Part shown: in pieces, positions 1 to 5,419 of the stretch
Position numbering within the stretch: the first letter of the stretch is position 1
Layout of the letters: each line of letters opens with the position of its first letter
Assembly (NCBI GenBank): GCA_016840185.1
Contig: JAEOSV010000011.1
Coordinates: forward strand, 1 to 9,864
Source: Candidatus Hermodarchaeota archaeon
GTDB taxonomy: Archaea > Asgardarchaeota > Hermodarchaeia > Hermodarchaeales > Hermodarchaeaceae
Length of the DNA stretch: 9,864 nt
Direction: 5' to 3'
The notes under the pieces: generated by a model
What the model saw: the letters and a program-made list of their open reading frames with translations, nothing else
Database searches by the model: none
What the model was told of the DNA's origin: nothing
Made by a program: the position numbers and the translations under genes

Positions 1-114
1 AAGGTCTAATCCTTAGATTTTGTACCCTCAGGGTGGGTGAACTTGTGAAGAAACAGACTAAGGAACAGGTTAACCTGAAACCCTGAGGTCCCTCGAAGAA
101 CACGAAATGTTCAA
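1..114. other. Gene-free left edge with nested inverted repeats
   Basis: No coding region is visible here. The sequence CCTCAGGGT at 26-34 is the exact reverse complement of ACCCTGAGG at 80-88, giving a possible 9-bp stem. Inside the loop lies the perfect 12-base palindrome CAGGTTAACCTG (66-77). A short hairpin, GAACA (98-102) with TGTTC (108-112), sits just beyond the stop codon of the minus-strand gene ending at 115 and may be its 3' end structure. Whether this is a promoter/operator of a gene left of the window or a 3' processing region cannot be decided from what is visible. Confidence 0.4.
66..77. repeat. Perfect 12-bp palindrome, possible operator
   Basis: CAGGTTAACCTG is its own reverse complement. 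Such sites are typical of dimeric helix-turn-helix regulators, but no neighbouring promoter is visible inside the window. It lies symmetrically inside the 26-34/80-88 inverted repeat, so a cruciform or RNA structure is an alternative reading. Confidence 0.4.
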
Positions 115-291
115 TTATTTCTTGAGTTTCAAAGGATGTCCACAGCACTCAAACGTGCAGGGGGCTTCGCAACCACAATCGCCTTCAGTTGTTTCGCATT
201 CTGTGCATTCAGTAACCACTTTGAGCTCAATACCACATTCTTTACACGTGAAGATTTGACCTTTTTTCATATCATGACAATGAATTCCCAT
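115..291 (-). CDS. Small cysteine-rich desulforedoxin-like metal-binding protein
   Basis: A 58-residue protein dominated by cysteines: C5, C16-x2-C19, C29-x2-C32, C39, C41, C45 and the pair C49-C50 followed by GHPLK. The order CxxCG, then CC-G-x-P near the C-terminus, resembles desulforedoxin and the N-terminal domain of desulfoferrodoxin, which bind one iron through CxxC plus CC. Here an extra stretch with five more cysteines is inserted between the two halves, so a second metal (zinc or iron) is possible. It probably acts in the cytoplasm as a small redox or metal protein. I chose the ATG at 289-291 because GGTGAT lies 7 bases upstream; the frame is open to an ATG at 337-339 (74 residues), and a further ATG at 268-270 would give a shorter form. 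The family resemblance is by pattern only; iron versus zinc is unknown. Confidence 0.65.
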   Translation of the reverse strand: MGIHCHDMKKGQIFTCKECGIELKVVTECTECETTEGDCGCEAPCTFECCGHPLKLKK

Positions 292-298
292 TTTTGAA

Positions 299-304
299 AT
301 CACC
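299..304 (-). promoter_or_regulatory. Shine-Dalgarno GGTGAT deciding the start at 291
   Basis: GGTGAT on the minus strand ends 7 bases before the ATG at 291 and matches the archaeal 16S rRNA 3' end. It argues against both the longer (339) and shorter (270) starts of the desulforedoxin-like gene. Confidence 0.55.
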
Positions 305-413
305 AGAGTGAGTAGTATGAGACGTTCACTGGATGACACTACATAAATCTTTACGAGTTACGATGATACTCGCATAGTTGGAAAATTAGGAAATGTTTGT
401 GGTGATGGTAAAA

Positions 414-623
414 TTAGATGACAGCGGCTTTCTCGACGGTGGTTAGCCATTGCCCTTTTTCATTAAAGAGCTTCGCACCCTTTCGAAGAAGACCTTGCAC
501 TGGTTTCTGAACGCCACACCGTCGACAGACTTCCATTACTCCCTCGATAGGTCCTTCAGGCTCATTGTTGAGTCTGGTATACATTGAAACAAAATCATGC
601 CTGCCAAGCACACATCTTGCCAT
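414..623 (-). CDS. Small zinc-knuckle-like protein, function unknown
   Basis: A 69-residue protein with C4 and H9 near the start (MARCVLGRHDF) and a CRRCG knuckle at C33/C36. The arrangement Cys, a G-x-H about five residues on, then a CxRCG after a variable middle recalls small prophage-type proteins of the DUF1660 kind, which look like single zinc-binding modules. The C-terminal half (from about residue 40) has no recognisable motif. The start has a weak purine-rich sequence (AGGCGAGTGA) upstream. An inverted repeat 29-51 bases ahead of the ATG may be its operator. No phage genes surround it, so an origin by phage transfer is only a possibility. It could bind nucleic acid or another protein; function is not known. 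Confidence 0.55.
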   Translation of the reverse strand: MARCVLGRHDFVSMYTRLNNEPEGPIEGVMEVCRRCGVQKPVQGLLRKGAKLFNEKGQWLTTVEKAAVI

Positions 624-651
624 GGATTCACTCGCCTTTTAATGAGCCTTA

Positions 652-674
652 ACGGTCATGGTTTATCTGACCGT
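652..674. promoter_or_regulatory. 7-bp inverted repeat upstream of the small zinc-knuckle gene
   Basis: ACGGTCA (652-658) and TGACCGT (668-674) form a perfect inverted repeat separated by 9 bases. Read on the minus strand the spacer contains GATAAACC, a weak TATA-like box about 40 bases ahead of the ATG at 623. The arrangement fits a repressor site over a promoter. It could equally be a hairpin at the 3' end of the phosphorylase transcript, although no T-run follows it. Confidence 0.35.
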
Positions 675-778
675 GGGGGGATTAGGAGGGGAACTTTCGG
701 GACATTGGGAGGTTATCCCTTAACAATGTATATTCACAGAAGGGCTTCTTATCAGTATCCATTATGGTTATCATAGGT

Positions 779-1546
779 TCAATCTGATGCGTATAATTCA
801 TCGACCGCTTTGATGGCTGCTTCAATTTCCTTGGAAATTGCTTCGACAAGTAAAGGATTTTGTTCACCACTCTGCTCTGACTCATCTGTTTGTTCACCTT
901 TCTGATCTGAATGGAGGTTTCCATCGCAGGCAAGAATGGAGCCAGCTTGGAGTCCCCGGGTTTGAGCAAAGACGAAGAGCAGGGAGGATTCCATTTCTAC
1001 ACATTGGACTCTCGCTTTAGTCCAGCGAGTGAGCATATCAGTCTCCCGTTGGTCGTAATAAATATCGGTTGACCAAACTATTCCAGCATGAATACGGTCA
1101 GAAGGAAAGATGCCCCAAATGGCAGTTAACAGGGCTGAATAAATCTCTGGTGTGGCAACGGCAGGATAAGGCATTGGCGCATAGTTTTGGCTGGTGAGTT
1201 CATCCCGGACAGCGCCTGTCGCTACCACTACATCACCAGTTTTCACTTTGGGGTTGATACCACCGCAGGAACCAATTCGGATGAAAACTTGTGCCCCAAG
1301 ATTCGCGAGTTCTTCGGTAACTATGTGGGTAGAAGGTGTACCCATTCCCGAGGTCGCAACGGTCACTTCAACACCTTTCGGTGTGAAAGCCCGATATGAA
1401 ACCAATCCGCGGTAGTTTCCGATTTCCTCGGCATCTTTCATTTTCGCAGCAATTTTGGGAACACGATCTGGATTTCCAGCGATAAACACAACTTTTCCGA
1501 CGTCACCTTCACCTAATCGAATGTGGGGTTGTATTCGTTTCTTCAA
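779..1546 (-). CDS. Nucleoside phosphorylase, uridine/purine type (NP_1 superfamily)
   Basis: A 255-residue enzyme of the PNP/uridine phosphorylase family, which cleaves nucleosides with phosphate to give ribose-1-phosphate and a free base in nucleoside salvage. Visible family features: GNPDR at 24-28 (phosphate site), R46 in NYRG (likely phosphate arginine donated by the partner subunit), SGMGTPST at 66-73, FIRIGSCGG at 88-96 including R90, and VEMES at 183-187 (ribose-binding Met/Glu). Length is normal for the family. The DQRETD segment at 165-170 lies where uridine phosphorylases carry Gln and Arg for uracil, but the spacing is not the classical QxR, so base preference (uridine, inosine or other) is open. 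A Gln/Glu/Ser-rich stretch at about 213-229 looks like a surface loop. The start is TTG, supported by GGTGAT 6 bases upstream; no in-frame ATG fits. It follows the thioesterase by 71 bases. Confidence 0.9.
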   Translation of the reverse strand: MKKRIQPHIRLGEGDVGKVVFIAGNPDRVPKIAAKMKDAEEIGNYRGLVSYRAFTPKGVEVTVATSGMGTPSTHIVTEELANLGAQVFIRIGSCGGINPKVKTGDVVVATGAVRDELTSQNYAPMPYPAVATPEIYSALLTAIWGIFPSDRIHAGIVWSTDIYYDQRETDMLTRWTKARVQCVEMESSLLFVFAQTRGLQAGSILACDGNLHSDQKGEQTDESEQSGEQNPLLVEAISKEIEAAIKAVDELYASD

Positions 1547-1552
1547 GAACCC

Positions 1553-1558
1553 ATCACC
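1553..1558 (-). promoter_or_regulatory. Shine-Dalgarno GGTGAT supporting a TTG start
   Basis: GGTGAT on the minus strand ends 6 bases ahead of TTG at 1546. The reading frame stays open upstream without an ATG as far back as I read it, so this site is what fixes the start of the phosphorylase, exactly where family homology begins (KKRIQPHI). Confidence 0.6.
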
Positions 1559-1617
1559 AGTCCTATGTTGGCGATTGAGTTCCTCATAACCTTTGCTCTC
1601 TAAAAATTTCTTCGTTA

Positions 1618-2070
1618 TTATTGAACTTGAATAGCGACAACTTCACCAGTTGCGGTCTCAACTCCACCTGAGTGTAAAGAACACACTACCGTGACTTTTC
1701 TTCCTTTAATCTCTTTGACACGAGCACGAAGGGTAACGGGCTGATTCACAGGCGTGGGTTTGATGTACTTGACGGAGAGGGAACCAGTTATGTAGCTTTT
1801 AGCGGGCTCTGATCCGATATCACGTCCCTCGGCTTTGTAAGCAGCGGCATTCGCTGTATTTGTTGAATGGCAGTCAATGAGTGAAGCGATGATTCCCCCA
1901 CAGAGCACGCCTGGAAATGCCAAATGGTACTGTTTCGGTTCCCAGTGGGCGATGGTCTCATTACCATCCCAATAGCTTTTGAGCTGTAGACCATGGTCGT
2001 TGTTTTTTCCACAGCCCCAGCAAACCGTTCCCCATTCGGGCCACTGATCTTGAATTGCCTTGCGTGACAT
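1618..2070 (-). CDS. Hotdog-fold thioesterase, PaaI/4HBT family
   Basis: A 150-residue single-domain protein of the hotdog superfamily, which typically hydrolyses acyl-CoA thioesters in the cytoplasm as dimers or tetramers. The N-terminus has CWGCG (17-21) followed by NDHGLQLK, a signature seen in many PaaI-like thioesterases. The central helix segment at 49-70 carries H49, the glycine-rich VLCGGIIASL and D66, the usual catalytic region (G-G then D/E on the hotdog helix). The pattern LSVKYIKPTPVNQPVTLRARV at 98-118 is the conserved beta-sheet edge of the family. The ATG has GGTGAG 5 bases upstream and a BRE/TATA-like GAAACC-TTTTAATTA about 45 bases upstream. It may form a transcription unit with the phosphorylase downstream. 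The substrate cannot be told; a role in clearing CoA esters is the family default. Confidence 0.88.
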   Translation of the reverse strand: MSRKAIQDQWPEWGTVCWGCGKNNDHGLQLKSYWDGNETIAHWEPKQYHLAFPGVLCGGIIASLIDCHSTNTANAAAYKAEGRDIGSEPAKSYITGSLSVKYIKPTPVNQPVTLRARVKEIKGRKVTVVCSLHSGGVETATGEVVAIQVQ

Positions 2071-2108
2071 GAAAGCTCACCATATATCGAGAACTGTACT
2101 CAGGCGTC

Positions 2109-2123
2109 TTAATTAAAAGGTTT
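2109..2123. promoter_or_regulatory. TATA-like promoter for the thioesterase gene, possibly bidirectional
   Basis: On the minus strand a purine-rich BRE-like GAAACC precedes TTTTAATTAA about 40-45 bases ahead of the ATG at 2070, leaving room for a short leader that carries the GGTGAG site. The palindromic core TTAATTAA would also serve the plus strand, where an ATG follows about 30 bases later (2145). Confidence 0.5.
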
Positions 2124-2144
2124 CACGTAAAAAGCGTTTATCTC

Positions 2145-2267
2145 ATGGGAAGTGGCGGGGGGCGGAGACAAGAAGAATCGCCAACAGCTGGGTGGCATGT
2201 GATCCCGCCAATGCGACCATCCTTCCAAACTTCTCAAGCGCCTCCGCCCTTAAGAGAAGCAGGCTGA
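2145..2267 (+). CDS. Possible 40-residue Gly/Pro-rich small ORF
   Basis: An open frame from ATG at 2145 to TGA at 2265-2267, beginning MGSGGGRRQEESPTAGW and ending in a proline-rich QAPPPLREAG. It has no Shine-Dalgarno, but the TATA-like TTAATTAAAA at 2109-2118 lies at about the distance that gives a leaderless or near-leaderless transcript. I do not recognise it. Its reality rests only on promoter spacing and biased composition; a chance frame in a GC-rich spacer is at least as likely. Confidence 0.2.
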   Translation: MGSGGGRRQEESPTAGWHVIPPMRPSFQTSQAPPPLREAG

Positions 2268-2340
2268 GTTAGTGCATTGGAGTTTATGAGGATTATGATA
2301 ACGGCATTCCCCAGGAGAACCATCCCGGAACCAATCGAAG

Positions 2341-3099
2341 CTACAATTTTCTAAGAAACGTTTGAATTTCACGGTTAAGCTCATTAGGTTGCTCAAACAT
2401 CACCATGTGCCCAGCATGAGTAATAACTTTCAACTCAGCCTTGGGAATTTTGTCTGCAAGATATTGTGCCCATTTTACTGGAGTTAGCTGGTCTTCATCC
2501 CCTACCACAACTAAAGTTGGCACGCTAATTTCATGAATCCGAGCCCGTTCATCAAATGCGTTACATGCCACAAAATCTGTATGACCGATGATAGGTTCGC
2601 AGCGAAGGCACTCGGTGGTTGCTAACTCAATTAGTTTAGGACTAGCTTCCTTAGCAAATCCCAACTGGCTGACGACTAGTTCAACACCCTCTTCAAAATG
2701 ATCTTGTATGCCCTCCAAGATTTCAGGATATACTCCAAGCTTTGCACCTGTTCCAATCAGAATGAGCCCCTTCAAAAGCTGTTGGTAGTCCAGTGCAAGT
2801 TGGATTGCAATGGCTCCTCCTAACGAATGACCCACTGGGACCACAGCCTCAAATCCTAGTTTCGTTACTAGTTGAGCAATTATGTTGGCTAACCGAGGAA
2901 TAGAGATTTCGCCTTCTAATTGTTCTGAGTTGCCATGTCCAGGAAGGTCCACTAATAATAACTTAGTTTGAGAGCCTAAGACACGTTGTTGCGCCCATTG
3001 CCTGAGGTTACACAAGGACATATGTATCAGAAGTAGTGGAACTCCCTCACCTTCAAGTTCATAGTAAATTTTCGTTCCATCGATTGGGATTGTTGGCAT
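2341..3099 (-). CDS. Alpha/beta-fold hydrolase
   Basis: A 252-residue alpha/beta hydrolase. The nucleophile elbow GHSLGG (90-95) gives S92; the acid is probably D203 in GDEDQLTP and the histidine H231 in HAGHM, a complete triad in the right order. DLPGHGNS at 51-58 is the conserved strand/turn after the oxyanion loop. At the oxyanion position the usual HG is HM (H26-M27), a mild oddity. Such enzymes hydrolyse esters, lactones or amides; the substrate is unknown. I place the start at ATG 3097-3099 (MPTIPIDGTKIYYE) because homology begins there and a TATA box (3128-3137) lies about 33 bases upstream, giving a near-leaderless mRNA without a Shine-Dalgarno. The frame extends to an ATG at 3213, but that would put 38 extra residues across the promoter and overlap the divergent gene. 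Confidence 0.9.
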   Translation of the reverse strand: MPTIPIDGTKIYYELEGEGVPLLLIHMSLCNLRQWAQQRVLGSQTKLLLVDLPGHGNSEQLEGEISIPRLANIIAQLVTKLGFEAVVPVGHSLGGAIAIQLALDYQQLLKGLILIGTGAKLGVYPEILEGIQDHFEEGVELVVSQLGFAKEASPKLIELATTECLRCEPIIGHTDFVACNAFDERARIHEISVPTLVVVGDEDQLTPVKWAQYLADKIPKAELKVITHAGHMVMFEQPNELNREIQTFLRKL

Positions 3100-3127
3100 T
3101 ATGGTCGGGTTGATTAGTTGGAGATTG

Positions 3128-3137
3128 TATTTAAATT
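3128..3137 (-). promoter_or_regulatory. TATA box of the hydrolase gene (near-leaderless)
   Basis: AATTTAAATA on the minus strand is centred about 33 bases ahead of the ATG at 3099. Archaeal transcription usually begins about 25 bases past the box, leaving only a few leader bases. The lack of any Shine-Dalgarno fits. Confidence 0.5.
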
Positions 3138-3172
3138 CATCAGTTGTAATAATTATATGTTTGATAAAATGG

Positions 3173-3187
3173 AAATATATATAAATG
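3173..3187 (+). promoter_or_regulatory. TATA box of the cytochrome-b-like gene (leaderless)
   Basis: AAATATATATAAATG is centred about 27 bases ahead of the ATG at 3207, the classical spacing for a leaderless archaeal mRNA. A GGTGG at 3192-3196 is 10 bases from the ATG but would probably lie upstream of the transcript start. Confidence 0.55.
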
Positions 3188-3206
3188 GTTTGGTGGAATT
3201 TATTGT

Positions 3207-4577
3207 ATGGCAACGCGACATGCAGGAAACAGGATTAGGCTCAACCGACTCGTTTCTTGGACTCTGCTAATCGTCGCCATTGGCACCATTATCACTGGAT
3301 ATATGACGGCAAGAGATATTTTACCCCACATCATCATTGCCCCCTACCACCTTGTGTTGGAAATTGTCTTCGTTGCCCTCTTCATCGTACACTTGATCTT
3401 ATCGCTACTCACCAAGTTCTATTGGAAGAACATCGTTCATAAGATTCGAGATGGTTCAGCGACCTCCCTTAACTGGCTGAAGCTAGTTCAACGACTCACA
3501 GGTTACGTTATCGTGGGATTAACCTTTCTGGTGATTCTCTCGGGTCTCGATTGGTATGCCCTTGGACTGGGCCCTAACCTGCCCTTTGCTCAGCACCTGA
3601 ATTATGACCTTTATCTCATCATCCTGCTCATTATTCACGTTGTCATCGGAGCGAAGTTCGCCCTCTCCCGAAGGCACATCCGTGGACCCTGGACCACGGG
3701 ACTCCTCATAGTGATTCTCATCGTCGCGTCCTTAGCCATCATCAATATCGATCAGATTGGGTTACAAAGTGCAATACCACCAGATGGTGGAGATGAGCCA
3801 GTACGAGCTGTTCGCGTCACTTTAGATAATGAAATCTACACCTTTGATCCAAACCGTATCCAAACGGTACGCCCGGACATTTTCCAACCTGGACACTTCT
3901 CCATTTTTGACATTCTCGTTGATTTGCATAACTCTGGTCAAATCTCATTAGCATACCACTTTGCACCGGATATGAATACCCACGTCATTGATTCTATCGA
4001 TGGTCATCCCAATTGGTGGTACCACGTCTACTATGACGGAGGTTGGCCCGAATACAACATCTTCCGTATGGATCACTATCCTTGGAAAGAACAATCCGTG
4101 GTCATATTTGTCAAAGAGGCGGAAGACCAACTCAACGCCCACTATGATATCTTCCGTTCTGAAACCACGCGAAGAGCCGAAATGGGAACAGAACTCATCA
4201 TACCAGAAGTCCAAATTTCGGGACACAACTCTGAACTCATTTTCAATAACGTGCACGTAGTTGCACATAATCTCCGGAATGACACCTTCCAAAATGGCGT
4301 CATCACAGCCATCGATGTAATCATGTCCCTTGGAGACCAAGGACAACTCACCTATGAACTCCAATACTATTCTAGCATCGGTCAATATGCCGGTATCGTC
4401 CAAAGCTACTGGGTTGAAGGTATCAATGAAGATATTGCGTATGGCGGATGTGGATTCGTCTACGAAGAAGGCTCGTTACGTGGGCGCATTCTTGGAGGTA
4501 ACCACATTCACATCCCTTCTGATTGGCGAGTACTAAACGCCCCGCAATACGTTCTCTGGTTTTGGATTTGCCTCTAA
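3207..4577 (+). CDS. Membrane protein: cytochrome-b-like helix bundle with large extracytoplasmic domain
   Basis: A 456-residue protein. Five hydrophobic helices lie at about 15-32, 44-68, 95-118, 131-152 and 163-182. Basic loops (residues 5-14, 70-81, 150-159) point inward, which puts the C-terminal 270 residues outside. Helix 2 carries H48 and H62, helix 4 carries H130 and H144: two pairs each 14 apart, the layout of bis-histidine di-heme bundles in cytochrome b and b561-like/DUF4405-like proteins. I infer, not see, heme binding and transmembrane electron transfer. The outer domain (about 183-456) is rich in Tyr, Trp and His (for example NWWYHVYYDGGWPEYN at 269-284) with only two cysteines, C415 and C455, and has no CxxCH heme-c motif. 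A weak resemblance to DUF4430-type ligand-binding modules is possible. The gene is monocistronic, leaderless by promoter spacing, and ends head-to-head with the exporter operon. The specific family is not recognised. Confidence 0.75.
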   Translation: MATRHAGNRIRLNRLVSWTLLIVAIGTIITGYMTARDILPHIIIAPYHLVLEIVFVALFIVHLILSLLTKFYWKNIVHKIRDGSATSLNWLKLVQRLTGYVIVGLTFLVILSGLDWYALGLGPNLPFAQHLNYDLYLIILLIIHVVIGAKFALSRRHIRGPWTTGLLIVILIVASLAIINIDQIGLQSAIPPDGGDEPVRAVRVTLDNEIYTFDPNRIQTVRPDIFQPGHFSIFDILVDLHNSGQISLAYHFAPDMNTHVIDSIDGHPNWWYHVYYDGGWPEYNIFRMDHYPWKEQSVVIFVKEAEDQLNAHYDIFRSETTRRAEMGTELIIPEVQISGHNSELIFNNVHVVAHNLRNDTFQNGVITAIDVIMSLGDQGQLTYELQYYSSIGQYAGIVQSYWVEGINEDIAYGGCGFVYEEGSLRGRILGGNHIHIPSDWRVLNAPQYVLWFWICL

Positions 4578-4594
4578 CATTACACGCATGTTAG
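4574..4594. terminator. Hairpin between convergent genes holding both stop codons
   Basis: CTAACAT (4574-4580) pairs with ATGTTAG (4588-4594) around a 7-base loop. The plus-strand gene's TAA lies in one arm and the minus-strand permease's TAA in the other, so either transcript could end with this fold. No long T-run follows, so classical archaeal T-stretch termination is not evident; it may mark RNA 3' ends instead. Confidence 0.4.
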
Positions 4595-5418
4595 CCACCA
4601 GCACCCTCATACTTTCGGCGTCCTCGATTCCAGACGAGTCGCGCTAATAGCCAGAGAATTACTAGCCAAATGATACTGAGGAGTGCGATGGTGAGCAGTT
4701 GTTCAGGAAGATAATACCCTTGTAAGATGATTGCTGGAATGTAGTAGCAGTATTGAAAGGGTAGAAGACTAAACACGACTTGGAATGTTGGAGGGAAGAA
4801 GCTAAGGGGAATCAGTCCACCCCCAGCAATTATCATGAGGAGGCTGAGCAGGTTGCGGAGCCACCATTGTCGGCTAATCCAGAAGGTTCCTAATGACATG
4901 GTGAAGACTAAGAGGAAGGCAACAAGGTATGCAATAATGAAGAACGGAATGAAGAGCAGTGTATTGATCAGAGCTGGCATGGGGAGCGGGATAAAGAGCA
5001 TGGTAACCAGGTAGGTTATCCCACCGAAGACCATGTAGAGGATGGAGCGGGGGAGTTCACTGAAGAAGCGGAAGCCCGAATAGTCGATGGGTTTGGAGAG
5101 ATATGACACCAAGGGACCACGGTCAATATCCTTTTCAATTTGGACACTCAACCGCCAGCGTGGAAGAGCTCGGGATATGATAAGGGCGATGAAGAGATAG
5201 CTGATGAGTTGATGGTAGGTAAACCCACCAATGACAAAGTTCCCAGAGAGTAGCCACGCTTGCAGATAGACTATCCAGTATACCAGAGCGAGGGCAATAA
5301 TCTGAGCGGGAAAGAATGCAAAGTGCGTTAGAAAGTCAGTAGCATATTGACGTGTGTTCCGGAAGGAGATGCGAGCAACCGCGAGATAACTATCAAAGCG
5401 TGATCGATTTGCCATCAT
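4591..5418 (-). CDS. ABC-2 type exporter permease (COG4587/COG3694 type), second subunit
   Basis: A 275-residue integral membrane protein with about six hydrophobic segments (roughly 34-56, 67-82, 122-145, 150-176, 188-206 and 240-262). The cytoplasmic stretch IDRGPLVSYLSKPIDY at 98-113 is the coupling region typical of PF06182-type permeases, and the segment GGGLIPLSFFPP (199-210) followed by LPFQYCYYIPA is also characteristic. It ends in RGRRKYEGAGG, matching the closing RG-x-x-Y...GG of its partner. It should pair with the neighbouring permease as a heterodimer driven by the ATPase. TAGGAGG stands 5 bases ahead of the first ATG and 8 ahead of a second ATG (5413-5415), so residue 2 may be the true start. 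Only 1 base separates it from the upstream gene. The substrate is unknown for this family. Confidence 0.88.
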   Translation of the reverse strand: MMANRSRFDSYLAVARISFRNTRQYATDFLTHFAFFPAQIIALALVYWIVYLQAWLLSGNFVIGGFTYHQLISYLFIALIISRALPRWRLSVQIEKDIDRGPLVSYLSKPIDYSGFRFFSELPRSILYMVFGGITYLVTMLFIPLPMPALINTLLFIPFFIIAYLVAFLLVFTMSLGTFWISRQWWLRNLLSLLMIIAGGGLIPLSFFPPTFQVVFSLLPFQYCYYIPAIILQGYYLPEQLLTIALLSIIWLVILWLLARLVWNRGRRKYEGAGG

Positions 5419-5419
5419 A

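Noticed and set aside
682..969. 95-codon minus-strand open frame overlapping the phosphorylase
   Set aside because: It is a different frame of the phosphorylase 3' half, with no start signals and no recognisable protein; the phosphorylase frame has full family motifs.
2145..2340. Sec61-beta/SecG-like gene with frameshift, suggested by PPPLREAG and a nearby EDYDNGIP in another frame
   Set aside because: No hydrophobic transmembrane segment follows in any frame, and the two pieces are separated by stops, so the likeness is superficial.
3192..3196. GGTGG as Shine-Dalgarno of the cytochrome-like gene
   Set aside because: Spacing of 10 bases is long and the TATA box position predicts a transcript starting after it, so leaderless initiation is the better reading.
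3948..4403. 151-codon minus-strand open frame inside the cytochrome-like gene
   Set aside because: It is the antisense shadow of a long frame that has membrane helices and a good promoter; no ribosome site.
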